A stretch of DNA of 64,000 nucleotides from Sphingobium faniae (GCA_900100475.1 FMTU01000012.1:57748-121747), one strand, 5' to 3'. Positions 1-14,953 are shown, counted from the first letter of the stretch. The notes: generated from the letters alone by a model not told the origin. Translations and numbers: made by a program.

Positions 1-2024
1 TGATCGACCGCCCGATCCGCCCGCTCTTCCCCGAAGGTTTCTATAACGAAATCAACGTTATCGCGCAGGTTCTTTCCTTCGATGGCGAAAGCGAGCCGGA
101 TATCGTGGCGATGATCGCCGCTTCGGCCGCGCTGACCCTGTCGGGCGTGCCCTTCCTGGGTCCGATCGGCGCGGCGCGCGTCGGCTACAAGGATGGCGAA
201 TATCAGCTCAACCCCTCGCTCGACGAAGTGAAGGAAGGCGAACTCGACCTGGTCGTCGCCGCCACCGGCAACGCGGTGATGATGGTTGAATCCGAAGCCA
301 GGGAGCTTTCGGAAGACGTCATGCTCGGCGCTGTCCTGTTCGCCCATGAAGCGAGCAAGAAGATCGTCAACGCGATCATCGACCTGGCTGAAAAGGCCGC
401 GAAGGATCCGTGGGACGTTGCCAAGGGCGATGATCTGGGCGACCTGAGGAAGAAGCTCACGAAGCTGATCGGCAAGGACATCACGGCCGCCTACAAGCTG
501 ACCGACAAGTCGGCCCGCTCGAATGCACTGAACGAAGCCCGCGCCAAGGCGAAGGCCCAGTTCGTGGCTGATGGCCTTGACGCTCAGACCGTGATGGCCG
601 GCATCAAGCTCACCAAGAAGCTGGAAGCGGAAATCGTCCGCACTGCCATCCTGAAGGACGGCAAGCGTATCGACGGCCGCACCACCACGCAGATCCGCCC
701 GATCGAGGCGATGGTGGGCTTCCTGCCGCGCACCCATGGCTCGGCGCTGTTCACCCGTGGCGAGACGCAGGCGATCTGCACCACCACGCTCGGCACCAAG
801 GACGCCGAGCAGATGATCGACGGCCTGAATGGCGTCTATTATGAAAATTTCATGCTGCACTATAATTTCCCGCCCTATTCGGTCGGTGAAGTCGGCCGCT
901 TCGGTGCGCCGGGCCGCCGCGAAGTCGGCCATGGCAAGCTGGCATGGCGTGCGCTGCACCCCGTGCTGCCGACGAAGGACGAGTTCCCCTACACTATCCG
1001 CGTATTGTCGGACATCACCGAGTCCAACGGCTCGTCCTCGATGGCGACGGTCTGCGGCGGTTCGCTGTCGATGATGGACGCGGGCGTGCCGCTGAAGCGT
1101 CCGGTGTCGGGCATCGCCATGGGCCTGATTCTGGAAGGCAAGAATTTCGCTGTCCTCAGCGATATTCTGGGCGACGAGGATCATCTGGGCGACATGGACT
1201 TCAAGGTGGCGGGCACGGAAGCGGGCATCACCACCATGCAGATGGACATCAAGGTCGCCGGCATCACGCAGGAAATCTTCGAAGTCGCACTGCGTCAGGC
1301 CAAGGAAGGCCGCGCGCACATATTGGGTGAGATGAACAAGGCGCTGTCTTCGACCCGCACCGAATTGTCGGCGCACGCCCCGCGCATCGAGACGATCCAG
1401 ATCGACAAGGCGAAGATCCGCGACGTGATCGGCACCGGCGGCAAGGTCATCCGCGAAATCGTCGCGGAAACCGGCGCGAAGGTCGACATTGACGACGAAG
1501 GCATCATCAAGATCAGCTCGTCCGATATCGAGCAGATCGAAGCCGCGAAGAAGTGGATTCTCGGCATCGTCGAGGAAGCGGAAGTCGGCAAGATCTACAA
1601 CGGCAAGGTCGTCAACATCGTCGACTTTGGTGCGTTCGTGAACTTCATGGGCGGCAAGGACGGCCTCGTCCACGTCTCCGAAATGAAGAATGAGCGCGTC
1701 GAAAAGCCGACCGACGTCGTGTCGGAAGGTCAGGAAGTGAAGGTCAAGGTTCTGGAAATCGACCCGCGCGGCAAGGTTCGCCTGTCGATGCGCGTCGTCG
1801 ATCAGGAAACCGGCGAGGAACTGGAAGACACCCGTCCTGCCCGCGAACCGCGTGAACCGCGCGGCGACCGGGGTGATCGTGGCGACCGTGGCCGTGGTCC
1901 GCGCCGTGATGGCGGCGGCCGGGGCGGTGATCGCGGCCCGCGTCGCGATCGTGGTCCCCGTGACGACAAGGACGGCGATGACGGCTCCAATGCGGGTCTG
2001 CCCGATTTCCTGACGCAGGATTGA
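1..2024 (+). CDS. pnp: Polyribonucleotide nucleotidyltransferase (PNPase), 5' end outside window
   Basis: The gene enters from the left edge. Frame 3 is open from base 3 and reads [13 protein letters not shown], a signature of the first RNase PH core domain. The protein is a phosphorolytic 3'-to-5' exoribonuclease, normally a trimer and part of RNA-degradation complexes. The second RNase PH domain follows (about nt 640-1330), then a KH domain with [10 protein letters not shown] near nt 1432-1461 and an S1 domain beginning with [17 protein letters not shown] near nt 1588-1638. The last 65 or so codons are rich in Arg, Gly and Asp (RGD and RGG-like steps), a low-complexity tail of the sort that adds RNA or RNase E contacts. 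A good intrinsic terminator follows. The internal ATG at 105 is not the start. The true start is upstream of the window. Confidence 0.98.
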   Translation, partial: IDRPIRPLFPEGFYNEINVIAQVLSFDGESEPDIVAMIAASAALTLSGVPFLGPIGAARVGYKDGEYQLNPSLDEVKEGELDLVVAATGNAVMMVESEARELSEDVMLGAVLFAHEASKKIVNAIIDLAEKAAKDPWDVAKGDDLGDLRKKLTKLIGKDITAAYKLTDKSARSNALNEARAKAKAQFVADGLDAQTVMAGIKLTKKLEAEIVRTAILKDGKRIDGRTTTQIRPIEAMVGFLPRTHGSALFTRGETQAICTTTLGTKDAEQMIDGLNGVYYENFMLHYNFPPYSVGEVGRFGAPGRREVGHGKLAWRALHPVLPTKDEFPYTIRVLSDITESNGSSSMATVCGGSLSMMDAGVPLKRPVSGIAMGLILEGKNFAVLSDILGDEDHLGDMDFKVAGTEAGITTMQMDIKVAGITQEIFEVALRQAKEGRAHILGEMNKALSSTRTELSAHAPRIETIQIDKAKIRDVIGTGGKVIREIVAETGAKVDIDDEGIIKISSSDIEQIEAAKKWILGIVEEAEVGKIYNGKVVNIVDFGAFVNFMGGKDGLVHVSEMKNERVEKPTDVVSEGQEVKVKVLEIDPRGKVRLSMRVVDQETGEELEDTRPAREPREPRGDRGDRGDRGRGPRRDGGGRGGDRGPRRDRGPRDDKDGDDGSNAGLPDFLTQD

Positions 2025-2054
2025 TCGAGTCAACGCTGCCGCAAGGTGGAAACA

Positions 2055-2084
2055 GGGCGTCCGGAGTGATCCGGGCGCCCTTTT
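2055..2084 (+). terminator. Intrinsic terminator of pnp
   Basis: A 10-bp stem (gggcgtccgg / ccgggcgccc, one G-T pair) with a 6-base loop is followed by TTTT. It starts 30 bases after the pnp stop. Confidence 0.85.
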
Positions 2085-2169
2085 CATGGAAAAGAAAAAT
2101 GGACTAATCTCAATCAATGCATCCCCGAAAAGTTATGGTAATGTAACAAAGGGCTAACCGGGGATTTGC

Positions 2170-3198
2170 ATGCAGCGCCGAAACGATCGCTTCGTCGAGC
2201 GGCTGCCCCTTGTGCCCGGCCAGCGATGGCTGGGCTATTTTGGGGCGACAGCTTTTTGCCTTGGGGCCTTGAGCCTGCGCCTTGCCGTGACTCCGCTGCT
2301 GGGGAAGGGCGCGCCTTTTTCCATTTTCTTTCCCGCCGTGCTCCTGTCGACCTTTCTGTTCGGCGCGCGGCCGGGCATGGCGGCGGCGGCCCTGGGCCTG
2401 TTGTTCGGAAGCTATTTCTTCCTGCTGCCCGCCACGGCTTTCACGATCACGCCCGGCCTGGTTTTTGTCATGCTCCTCTATGTGGTGGTGACGGGCGTGG
2501 CCGTCGCCCTCATCCATTTCATGCAGAGGGTGAATTTCCGTCTGGCGGTGGAACGGGAGCGCAGCCGGGAACTGGCCGAAACCAAGGATCTGTTGTTTCG
2601 CGAATTGCAGCATCGTGTCTCCAACAACCTTCAGGTGATTGCGGCCCTTCTGGCATTGCAGCGCGGGCATATCGAAGACGATGCCGCGCGCCGGGCGCTG
2701 GACGACGCATCGGCCAGACTGGCGCTGGTCGGGAAGATCAGCCGCGCCATGTATCACCCTTCAGGGGAGGGGCAGGATGTCGGCGCGTTCCTGACGGCGT
2801 TGTGCGGCGATATCGTCGAGGCCAGCGGACGGCAGGACGTGGCCGTCCATGTCACGGCTCCCCGGCAATTGTTGCTGTCGTCCCATGTCAGCGTGCCGCT
2901 GGCGCTGATCGTGGCGGAAGCGGTCAGCAATGCGATCGAACATGGGATGCCTGATCGGGCGGGAACGGTTGGGGTTTCGCTGGAGGCGTCGGACGAAGGC
3001 TTTTCGCTGCGGGTCGTCGATGACGGCAAAGGCATCGCGCAAGGCAAGGGCATCGGCGCATCGAACAGTCTTGGCCTTCGCATCGCGACGGCTTTGGCGG
3101 CCCAGCTTGGGGGGCGCTTTCGGCTGGAATCGGGTGACGGCGGCGGCGCGGTCGCGCGCCTTGACCTGCCGCCATCGGCGAATGGAACGGCAGAGTGA
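2170..3198 (+). CDS. Membrane sensor histidine kinase, HisKA_2/HWE type with DUF4118-like N-terminus
   Basis: 342 aa. Residues about 20-120 form several hydrophobic helices resembling the DUF4118 membrane module. A short linker leads to a HisKA_2-type phosphoacceptor box, ELQHRVSNNLQVI, near residue 143-155. The ATPase domain looks intact: N-box EAVSNAIEHG and G-box DDGKGIAQGKGIG. The family signals through PhyR-type or single-domain regulators. No response regulator lies next to it, so it is an orphan kinase. It may feed the PhyR locus 16 kb downstream; that is inference from family and shared window only. The gene has its own ATG after a GGGGA-like sequence and runs into the bamD upstream region. 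Confidence 0.85.
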   Translation: MQRRNDRFVERLPLVPGQRWLGYFGATAFCLGALSLRLAVTPLLGKGAPFSIFFPAVLLSTFLFGARPGMAAAALGLLFGSYFFLLPATAFTITPGLVFVMLLYVVVTGVAVALIHFMQRVNFRLAVERERSRELAETKDLLFRELQHRVSNNLQVIAALLALQRGHIEDDAARRALDDASARLALVGKISRAMYHPSGEGQDVGAFLTALCGDIVEASGRQDVAVHVTAPRQLLLSSHVSVPLALIVAEAVSNAIEHGMPDRAGTVGVSLEASDEGFSLRVVDDGKGIAQGKGIGASNSLGLRIATALAAQLGGRFRLESGDGGGAVARLDLPPSANGTAE

Positions 3199-3245
3199 GA
3201 TTCTGCCGCTTGGCGAGGGCCATTCGCTCCGCTATGACCCGGCCC

Positions 3246-4019
3246 ATGTTGACGAAAACCATGATGCGCCTTGGCGCCGCCACTGCTCTGATCCTGCTCG
3301 CGGGATGCGCGACGTCGAAGAACAAGGCCGACACCCAATATGTCGCCCGCGACGTGTCGACGCTCTACAATGCGGGCAAATATCGGCTGGATCGCGGGCA
3401 GTACAAGCTGGCGGCGGCCTTGTTCGATGAAGTGGAGCGTCAGCACCCCTATTCGCCCTGGGCGCGCCGCGCGCAGCTCATGTCCGCGTTCAGCTATTAT
3501 ATGAACCGCGACTATAATGAATCGGTGGGCGCGGCGCAGCGCTTCCTGTCGATCCATACGGGCAACAAGGATGCGCCTTACGCCTATTATCTGATCGCGC
3601 TATGCTATTATGAGCAGATCGCGGACGTCACCCGCGACCAGAAGATCACGCAGCAGGCGCTGGATTCGCTGGGTGAACTGATCCGCCGCTATCCCGATAC
3701 GCGCTATGCCTCCGACGCCCGCCTGAAGATCGACCTCGTCAACGATCACCTTGCGGGCAAGGAAATGGAAATCGGCCGCTTTTACCAGCGTCGCGGGCAA
3801 TGGCTGTCCGCCACGCTGCGTTTCCGCACGGTGATCGACAAATATCAGACCACGACTCACACGCCCGAAGCGCTGGAGCGTCTGGTCGAAAGCTATCTGG
3901 CCCTGGGCATCCCCGAAGAGGCGAGAAAGGCCGCCGCCGTGCTGGGTGCCAACTATCCGGGCACCAAATGGTATGATCGTTCCTTCAAGCTCATCCGGGA
4001 ATATGCCCCCAAGGCATAG
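3246..4019 (+). CDS. bamD: Outer membrane assembly lipoprotein BamD
   Basis: About 257 aa. BamD is the essential lipoprotein of the BAM complex that inserts beta-barrel proteins into the outer membrane. The N-terminus from this ATG gives a lipoprotein signal peptide, with basic residues, a hydrophobic stretch and lipobox LAGC at about residues 19-22. TPR-type repeats follow, for example RGQYKLAAALFDEVERQHPY and APYAYYLIALCYYEQI. The frame is open to a GTG at 3195 that overlaps the kinase stop, but starting there would put 17 extra residues before the signal peptide, so 3246 is preferred. The order bamD, recN, ligA is common in sphingomonads. Confidence 0.95.
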   Translation: MLTKTMMRLGAATALILLAGCATSKNKADTQYVARDVSTLYNAGKYRLDRGQYKLAAALFDEVERQHPYSPWARRAQLMSAFSYYMNRDYNESVGAAQRFLSIHTGNKDAPYAYYLIALCYYEQIADVTRDQKITQQALDSLGELIRRYPDTRYASDARLKIDLVNDHLAGKEMEIGRFYQRRGQWLSATLRFRTVIDKYQTTTHTPEALERLVESYLALGIPEEARKAAAVLGANYPGTKWYDRSFKLIREYAPKA

Positions 4020-4074
4020 GACGGTCCCTGGATCGTTTGTTCCCCTTTTGGGCATTGGAGGATAGAAGCAGGCC

Positions 4075-7921
<3,847 letters not shown>

Positions 7922-7943
7922 CGGGACAGCCCGCCGCCCTCCG

Positions 7944-8816
7944 TCAGGACGGCTGTTCGAGCTTGTCCTGCGTCCGTGTTTCGAAGTCGCTGGCGTCGTG
8001 CCGTTCGTGAAGCTGCTCTTCCAGCGGCCCGGTTGCCTTGTTGACCATGCGGCCACGCTTCACGGCGGGCCGGGCGTCGATCTGTTTCGCCCAGCGGTTG
8101 ACATGTTCATAGCTCCCGGCATCCAGAAATTCCGCCGCGCCTTCATAATTGCGCCCAAGGATCACGCCGCCATACCAGGGCCAGATCGCGATGTCGGCGA
8201 TGCCATATTCATCGCCCGCCATATATTCATGCTCCGCCAGATGACGGTTCAGAACATCCAGTTGGCGCTTGGCCTCCATCGTGTAGCGGTTGATCGGATA
8301 TTCATATTTCTCCGGCGCATAGACGAAGAAATGGCCGAAACCCCCGCCCAGCAGCGGGCCAGCGCCCATCTGCCAGAACAGCCATGACAGCGCTTCCGTT
8401 CGCTTCGCCGGATCGGCTGGGAGGAAGGCGCCGAATTTCTCCGCCAGATAGAGCAGGATCGCGCCCGATTCGAACACGCGCCGGGGCGGGGAGACGCTGT
8501 GGTCCATCAGCGCCGGGATCTTGCTGTTGGGATTGACCGCGACGAAGCCGCTGGAAAACTGGTCGCCTTCATTGATGCGGATCAGCCAGGCGTCATATTC
8601 CGCGCCCTTATGACCCGCCGCCAGCAATTCCTCCAGCATGATCGCGGCTTTTTGCCCATTGGGCGTCGCCAGCGAATAAAGCTGGAACGGGTGCTGACCG
8701 ACCGGCAGTTCCCTGTCATGCGTCGCTCCGGCGATGGGGCGGTTGATATTGGCAAACGGGCCTCCGCTCGCCTTATCCCATGTCCAGACGCGGGGTGGGG
8801 TGTAGCTGTCGGTCAT
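7944..8816 (-). CDS. yghU: Glutathione transferase-like disulfide-bond oxidoreductase, YghU type
   Basis: 290 aa. It resembles the YghU/YfcG nu-class GST group: an N-terminal extension with WTWDKASGGPFANINRPIAG, a thioredoxin-like domain with SLATPNGQKAAIMLEEL, then an all-helical C-terminal domain. These enzymes have GSH-dependent disulfide reductase or organic peroxide reductase activity. An upstream in-frame ATG at 8831 exists, but GGAG lies 8 bases before the ATG at 8816, so the shorter form is chosen. It is convergent with ligA. Confidence 0.88.
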   Translation of the reverse strand: MTDSYTPPRVWTWDKASGGPFANINRPIAGATHDRELPVGQHPFQLYSLATPNGQKAAIMLEELLAAGHKGAEYDAWLIRINEGDQFSSGFVAVNPNSKIPALMDHSVSPPRRVFESGAILLYLAEKFGAFLPADPAKRTEALSWLFWQMGAGPLLGGGFGHFFVYAPEKYEYPINRYTMEAKRQLDVLNRHLAEHEYMAGDEYGIADIAIWPWYGGVILGRNYEGAAEFLDAGSYEHVNRWAKQIDARPAVKRGRMVNKATGPLEEQLHERHDASDFETRTQDKLEQPS

Positions 8817-8901
8817 GCGGGGATGCTCCATCAGTGGCTGTCACTCCGGCAATTAGGAAGCGCCTCTTCCACGGACAACCGCTTGCGCCGATGCAAGGGG
8901 A

Positions 8902-9336
8902 TTATTTCTTCCCGGTGCGGGCGATCAGGACGCTGACGGGCGAATGATGCACGATGGCGGATGCGTTCGATCCCAGCAGCTTCGATGAGAAGGACGGCTG
9001 ATGCGAGCCAAGGACGATGAGGTCTGCTTTCTGCGCCTGGGCATAGCCGATCACCTCGTCCCGCACCGGGCCGCGTTTGGTGGTGAAGGTCACGCGGCTT
9101 TTGTCGATCTTCAATTCCGCGCACCATGCGTGCATGGCCTCGTCGGCGTCCTGCTGTTCGCGAAGGTCGAAATCCTCCGCCAGCAGTTCGGCATAGCGTG
9201 TCGGCAGATAATAGCGGACATAGAGGAGGTGGAGCCGTGCCTCATCCCCGGCGATGGCGGCGGCGCGCCCCAGCGCCGCGCGCCCATTGTCGGGATCGTA
9301 AATGTCCACGGCAACGACGATGTTCGAAAAACGCAT
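8902..9336 (-). CDS. Universal stress protein, UspA family
   Basis: 144 aa single Usp domain. It starts MRFSNIVVAVDIYDPDN and ends with the nucleotide-binding type motif VLGSHQPSFSSKLLGSNASAIVHHSPVSVLI (shown here only to mark the G-2x-G-9x-G(S/T) layout). The role is stress endurance; the ligand is unknown. The ATG at 9336 is preceded by AGAAGGAGAAGGA, a strong ribosome-binding site. The longer open frame upstream lacks Usp similarity and was not used. Confidence 0.88.
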   Translation of the reverse strand: MRFSNIVVAVDIYDPDNGRAALGRAAAIAGDEARLHLLYVRYYLPTRYAELLAEDFDLREQQDADEAMHAWCAELKIDKSRVTFTTKRGPVRDEVIGYAQAQKADLIVLGSHQPSFSSKLLGSNASAIVHHSPVSVLIARTGKK

Positions 9337-9540
9337 TTCCTTCTCCTTCTGTCTTCCTGCCCATCTGTTCCCTCTGTAGGAGAGAGGGAAGCGCCGGGCG
9401 GCCGCGACATGAAATAATGCGGCCTGGCCATGGCATGGCAACGACCGCAACAATCCTGAAACGCGATCATGGCAGGGCAGGGCGCAGGGGCAATAAGGGA
9501 AGACCCCGATTGCCCCGGCAGAAAAAAATGCGGCTTCCCC

Positions 9541-9610
9541 CTTGACCGGAAAAATCCTTCTTCCATATTCGCGACTGCTAGCACTCTCCAAAGAGGAGTG
9601 CTAACAAGTG
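9541..9610 (+). promoter_or_regulatory. groESL promoter with CIRCE operator
   Basis: The CIRCE inverted repeat is CTAGCACTC (9578-9586), 9-base spacer, GAGTGCTAA (9596-9604), one base off the consensus TTAGCACTC-N9-GAGTGCTAA. It is the HrcA repressor site. Just upstream, CTTGAC at 9541 and CATATT at 9564-9569 fit a sigma-70 promoter and also the looser alphaproteobacterial RpoH pattern (CTTG, then CATAT). The operator would cover the start of transcription. The remaining bases between 9337 and 9540, and from 9611 to 9709, hold no gene I can support. Confidence 0.9.
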
Positions 9611-9709
9611 TAAGTTCAATGGGAGAAGGGCCAGGGCGTGTTCGGGGGGGAATATTCCGCGCGCCTTTCCAGATCCCGTCAACGTCGTTAAGAGGGAAAG
9701 GCACTCAAC

Positions 9710-9997
9710 ATGGCATTTCGTCCATTGCATGACCGCGTTCTCGTTCGCCGCGTAGAGGCGGAAGAGAAGACTGCCGGCGGCATCATCATCCCCGATTCCG
9801 CCAAGGAAAAGCCGCAGGAAGGCGAAATCGTCTCCGTCGGGACCGGCATCAAGTCGGAAGATGGCAAGGTCACTCCGCTGGACGTCAAGGCTGGCGACCG
9901 CGTGCTGTTCGGCAAATGGTCGGGCACCGAGATCAAGGTCGACGGTGAAGACCTGCTGATCATGAAGGAATCGGACATTCTGGGCGTCGTCGCCTAA
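9710..9997 (+). CDS. groES: Co-chaperonin GroES
   Basis: 95 aa, full family length. It caps the GroEL cage. It begins [19 protein letters not shown]. The mobile loop is [19 protein letters not shown], with the conserved GGIIIP that docks on GroEL. A GAGGGAAAGG ribosome-binding site precedes the ATG. It is first in the CIRCE-controlled operon and is 48 bases from groEL. Confidence 0.98.
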   Translation: MAFRPLHDRVLVRRVEAEEKTAGGIIIPDSAKEKPQEGEIVSVGTGIKSEDGKVTPLDVKAGDRVLFGKWSGTEIKVDGEDLLIMKESDILGVVA

Positions 9998-10042
9998 AAT
10001 ATCCCGTTTTTCCGTCACTTATCATTTTGCTGGAAGGTTTAA

Positions 10043-11689
<1,647 letters not shown>

Positions 11690-11751
11690 AAGACGATCGC
11701 GGGCGGCATCCTGTCCGCCCGCGGTTGGATGGGAAGTTCGACCCAAGTTCG

Positions 11752-11788
11752 AAAAAAAGGCCGGTGGAGCGATCCGCCGGCCTTTTTT
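11752..11788 (+). terminator. Intrinsic terminator of groESL
   Basis: A run of seven A, then a 10-bp stem ggccggtgga / tccgccggcc around the tetraloop gcga, then six T. The flanking A and T runs would let it work in both directions. Confidence 0.9.
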
Positions 11789-11925
11789 GCGATGATGGGT
11801 TTGCGGAGGGCAGATTCAGGCGATGGCCGCTTGTGGCCGCCATGACCATGGTGGCGCGGACGGTCAGACCGGCAGCACGCCACCCTCAAATTTCTCCTCC
11901 ACCCCGCGATCTTTTTCGCGAGGGT

Positions 11926-11940
11926 TAACCAAATAATAAA
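11926..11940 (+). promoter_or_regulatory. Possible CtrA box upstream of the GGDEF-EAL gene
   Basis: TTAA-N7-ATAA, one mismatch from the CtrA full site TTAA-N7-TTAA, and it contains the TTAACCA half site. It lies 46 bases before the proposed start. Chance occurrence is quite possible. Confidence 0.3.
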
Positions 11941-11985
11941 CCAACATGGCCATTTTGCAGATCGGGAACCCGGAGACCCGCCGAT

Positions 11986-13971
11986 TTGCGCGCTATAAGA
12001 ACCATTCTGATCCGCCGACTTTTCCGGCTCACGGTGCAGGATGCGGACGTGCGCCGCAGTCTGGTGGAAACGCTCTACGCTTCTCCTGCGTCCCTCACCA
12101 TTGGCGCCGTGACCGGAATCGCGGTCGGCATCGTCATCAGTTGCCTCAGCCAGGATCCGACGATCCACGCGATCGTCGCTGCCGTGTGCGCCGTGGCTGT
12201 GTTGCGCGTCGTCACCGCGATATTTTTTCACCGGCAATTGGTCCGCGGCACGGCTGTGGCGACGCGTCTGTGGGAACTGGTCTACGAACTGGGCGCATGG
12301 GCCTATGCCGGGCTGCTGGGGCTGATGAGTTTCGCGACGCTGGTCGGGTCAGGCAATCCCGTCATGCACATGCTCAGCGTGGCGATGGCGACGGGCTATG
12401 CGGGGGGGATTTCCGGCCGCAATGCGGGGCGGGTCCATATCGCCATCGGACAGGTCTGCCTGGCGCTGCTGCCCACGGCGACGGGGCTGTGGCTGGAAGG
12501 ATCGACGGGCTATCGCGTCCTTGCCGTGGCCATGGTGATGATGGTCCTGGGTCTGGCGGAGATCAGTTCCACGACGCACCGCATCGTGGTCCAGGCGCTC
12601 AAGGGCAAGCGGGATCAATCCGTCCTTGCCGAAAAATTCGAGCGTCTGGCGCGCTATGACAGCTTGACGGGCCTTGAAAACCGCATGGCGATGCAGATGC
12701 GGTTGCAGGACATATTCGACCATCACATGTCCCCGCACGACGCCGTCGCGATCCTGTGGATGGACATCGACCGCTTCAAGGAAATCAACGATTCGCTAGG
12801 GCATATCGTCGGCGACCAGCTCCTCCGGCGCGTCGCCGAACGATTGACCAAAGTCGTGCGGAACAGGGGCTGGATCGCGCGTTTTGGCGGGGACGAATTT
12901 GTCATCATCTGCCCCAATGCCGACCGGCTGACGGCCCAGGTCATCGCGCGGGAGATCATCGAATATTTCGCGCAGGGCTTTGACGTGGGCGATCATCATC
13001 TCGAAGCGACAGCGTCCATCGGCTATGCCGTGGCGCCGCAGGACGGTCGCCATATGGACGAGTTGATGCAGCATGCGGACATCGCGCTGTATGAAGCCAA
13101 GCGGGAAGGGCGCAACCGGGCGACGAGTTTCAGTTGGCTGTTCAAGGAACGCTTCAACCGCGTTCATGAGATCGAGACGGGCCTGCGCCGCGCCATAGAT
13201 GGACAGGAACTGAGGCTGGTGTTCCAGCCGATCGTGGATCTGGAAAGCTTGCACGTTCACGCCTGCGAGGCGCTGCTGCGTTGGGAGCATTCCACCTTGG
13301 GGCCGATCCCGCCATCGGAGTTCATCCCGATCGCCGAGGGCATGGGCCTGATCGAGGACATCACCTCATGGGTCTTGCGGAATGCCTGTCTGGCCGCCGC
13401 GTCCTGGCCTACGGATGCGCGGGTGGCCGTGAACATATCGCCAGCGTCGCTCAAATCCGCCGAACTGCCCGGCAGCGTCATCGCGGCTCTGCTGGAATCG
13501 GGACTGCCTGCGCGGCGGCTGGAACTGGAAGTCACCGAATCCATCTTCCTGGACGACAGCGGTCAGGCGAACGCCATCTTGCGCGAATTGCAGCGCATCG
13601 GATTGCGGCTGGCGCTGGACGATTTCGGGACGGGCTATTCCTCGCTTTCCTATCTGCGTTCCTATCGTTTCGACACGCTGAAGGTGGACCAGAGCTTCAT
13701 GGCGGGCGTCAGCGCCAATGCGGAAGATCGCGCCATCGTCCGCGCCATCGGCAGCCTCGCGCGCGATCTGGCGATGGATACGGTGGCGGAAGGCATAGAA
13801 ACGCTGGACCAGCTCGAACATGCGCGGGACGCGGGTTTCACCAACGTGCAGGGCTATCTGTTCTGCAGGCCGGTATCGTCCGAGGCCATTACCACCCTGA
13901 TCGTCCAAGGCGCGCTGACACCGAAGGAAGAACCGCCGCCGATCACCCATCCGCGTCGCCGCATGAGTTGA
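11986..13971 (+). CDS. Membrane-bound GGDEF-EAL c-di-GMP enzyme
   Basis: 661 aa from a TTG start preceded by GGAGA. Several hydrophobic helices fill residues about 35-190, without a recognisable PAS domain. The GGDEF domain has intact RFGGDEFVII near residue 300, so cyclase activity is possible. An RxxD inhibitory site is not seen; the equivalent place reads RNRG. The EAL domain has CEALLRWEH, NISPASL, DDFGTGYSSLSYL, KVDQSF and AEGIET, all the motifs expected of an active phosphodiesterase. The net activity cannot be told from sequence. It is convergent with the rpfF-like gene, and a TTAACCA box lies upstream. Confidence 0.92.
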   Translation: MRAIRTILIRRLFRLTVQDADVRRSLVETLYASPASLTIGAVTGIAVGIVISCLSQDPTIHAIVAAVCAVAVLRVVTAIFFHRQLVRGTAVATRLWELVYELGAWAYAGLLGLMSFATLVGSGNPVMHMLSVAMATGYAGGISGRNAGRVHIAIGQVCLALLPTATGLWLEGSTGYRVLAVAMVMMVLGLAEISSTTHRIVVQALKGKRDQSVLAEKFERLARYDSLTGLENRMAMQMRLQDIFDHHMSPHDAVAILWMDIDRFKEINDSLGHIVGDQLLRRVAERLTKVVRNRGWIARFGGDEFVIICPNADRLTAQVIAREIIEYFAQGFDVGDHHLEATASIGYAVAPQDGRHMDELMQHADIALYEAKREGRNRATSFSWLFKERFNRVHEIETGLRRAIDGQELRLVFQPIVDLESLHVHACEALLRWEHSTLGPIPPSEFIPIAEGMGLIEDITSWVLRNACLAAASWPTDARVAVNISPASLKSAELPGSVIAALLESGLPARRLELEVTESIFLDDSGQANAILRELQRIGLRLALDDFGTGYSSLSYLRSYRFDTLKVDQSFMAGVSANAEDRAIVRAIGSLARDLAMDTVAEGIETLDQLEHARDAGFTNVQGYLFCRPVSSEAITTLIVQGALTPKEEPPPITHPRRRMS

Positions 13972-13972
13972 T

Positions 13973-14953
13973 TCAGCGCAGGCGGGTCTGTGCCGCCGAC
14001 AGCCGTCGCATCATCCGCAGGTCGCGATCCGACAGCATGAGCGCCGTATCGGTCCATGTGGTGACGATGTCGGTCAATTCCTCCAACGTCATCGGATTGA
14101 CGCGGCGTCCTGCCCGCGCGATCCCGACATAGCCCGCATGATGCGCGCTGTGGTCGGCGATCCACTGGCGGGTGGCTTCCTCGCCTTCGCCTGCCTCCAC
14201 GACCTGCGACACGATGCCCATGTCATACATTTCCTCGGCGCTGTAGACATGGCCTTCCATGATCATGCGTCGGGCGAGAACCGGGCCGACGCGGCGCGAG
14301 AGGATCGAATAGGCGCCCATGCCGGGGAACAGGCCGAACAGCACTTCGGGCAGGCCGAAGCGCGCCTGCCGCTCCGCGATGACGACGTCGAAGCACATCA
14401 ACGCTTCCAGGCCGCCGCCCAGTGCATCGCCCTGCGCCAGGCCGATGTTGATGATGCTCATGTCATTGCTGTGCCAGATGCGATCCACGATCTCGACGCA
14501 GGAAATGCCATATTTCAGCAGGGCGTCGCGGTCGCGCTTCTGGATGCACTCCGCGAACATCTCCAGATCGCCGCCGAGGTTGAAGACGCCGGGAAAGCGG
14601 GACCCCAGAACCATGAATTTGAGGTCGCCCGGATTCACGCCGAACAGCCGCCTGCTCTCGCTGAGCCATGTCATCGTATCGCGAATCAGGCTCTGATTCG
14701 AATTGGGGCGCTCATGCGGAGTCATGAAGGCCCATAATGTGCCCCGTTCCGCTTCCCATCGGACGTCGATCTGTCCCAGATCGAACAACAGCGACTGCCG
14801 AAATTCCTCGGAAGCCGGGCTTTCCGTTACGTCGCGATAATCGCTGTCTGCCGGAACAGAGACGTCCTCCTCATGCGAAACCCGCACGCCAGCCTGGGTC
14901 GGATTAAATCGACCTGAATCAATCATATGCGCCCCCGCATTCTTATTTGTCAT
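13973..14953 (-). CDS. rpfF: RpfF-like DSF synthase homologue (crotonase fold)
   Basis: 326 aa. It is a crotonase-superfamily protein with the hallmarks of RpfF, the enzyme that makes cis-2-unsaturated fatty acid signals from acyl-ACP: FNLGGDLEMF, GDALGGGLEALM, GLPEVLFGLFPGMGAYS and the C-terminal WTDTALMLSDRDLRMM. The two catalytic glutamates of Xanthomonas RpfF (E141 and E161, 20 apart) match Glu183 and Glu203 here, also 20 apart. The N-terminus is about 45 residues longer than in RpfF. Starts at 14953 and 14926 are both possible. It is convergent with the GGDEF-EAL gene, end to end with one base between. No rpfC or rpfG neighbour is present. Confidence 0.8.
   Translation of the reverse strand: MTNKNAGAHMIDSGRFNPTQAGVRVSHEEDVSVPADSDYRDVTESPASEEFRQSLLFDLGQIDVRWEAERGTLWAFMTPHERPNSNQSLIRDTMTWLSESRRLFGVNPGDLKFMVLGSRFPGVFNLGGDLEMFAECIQKRDRDALLKYGISCVEIVDRIWHSNDMSIINIGLAQGDALGGGLEALMCFDVVIAERQARFGLPEVLFGLFPGMGAYSILSRRVGPVLARRMIMEGHVYSAEEMYDMGIVSQVVEAGEGEEATRQWIADHSAHHAGYVGIARAGRRVNPMTLEELTDIVTTWTDTALMLSDRDLRMMRRLSAAQTRLR

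Noticed and set aside
9348..9371. GGAAC on the minus strand before the universal stress gene
   Set aside because: No CGTT-like -10 at 16 or 17 bases.
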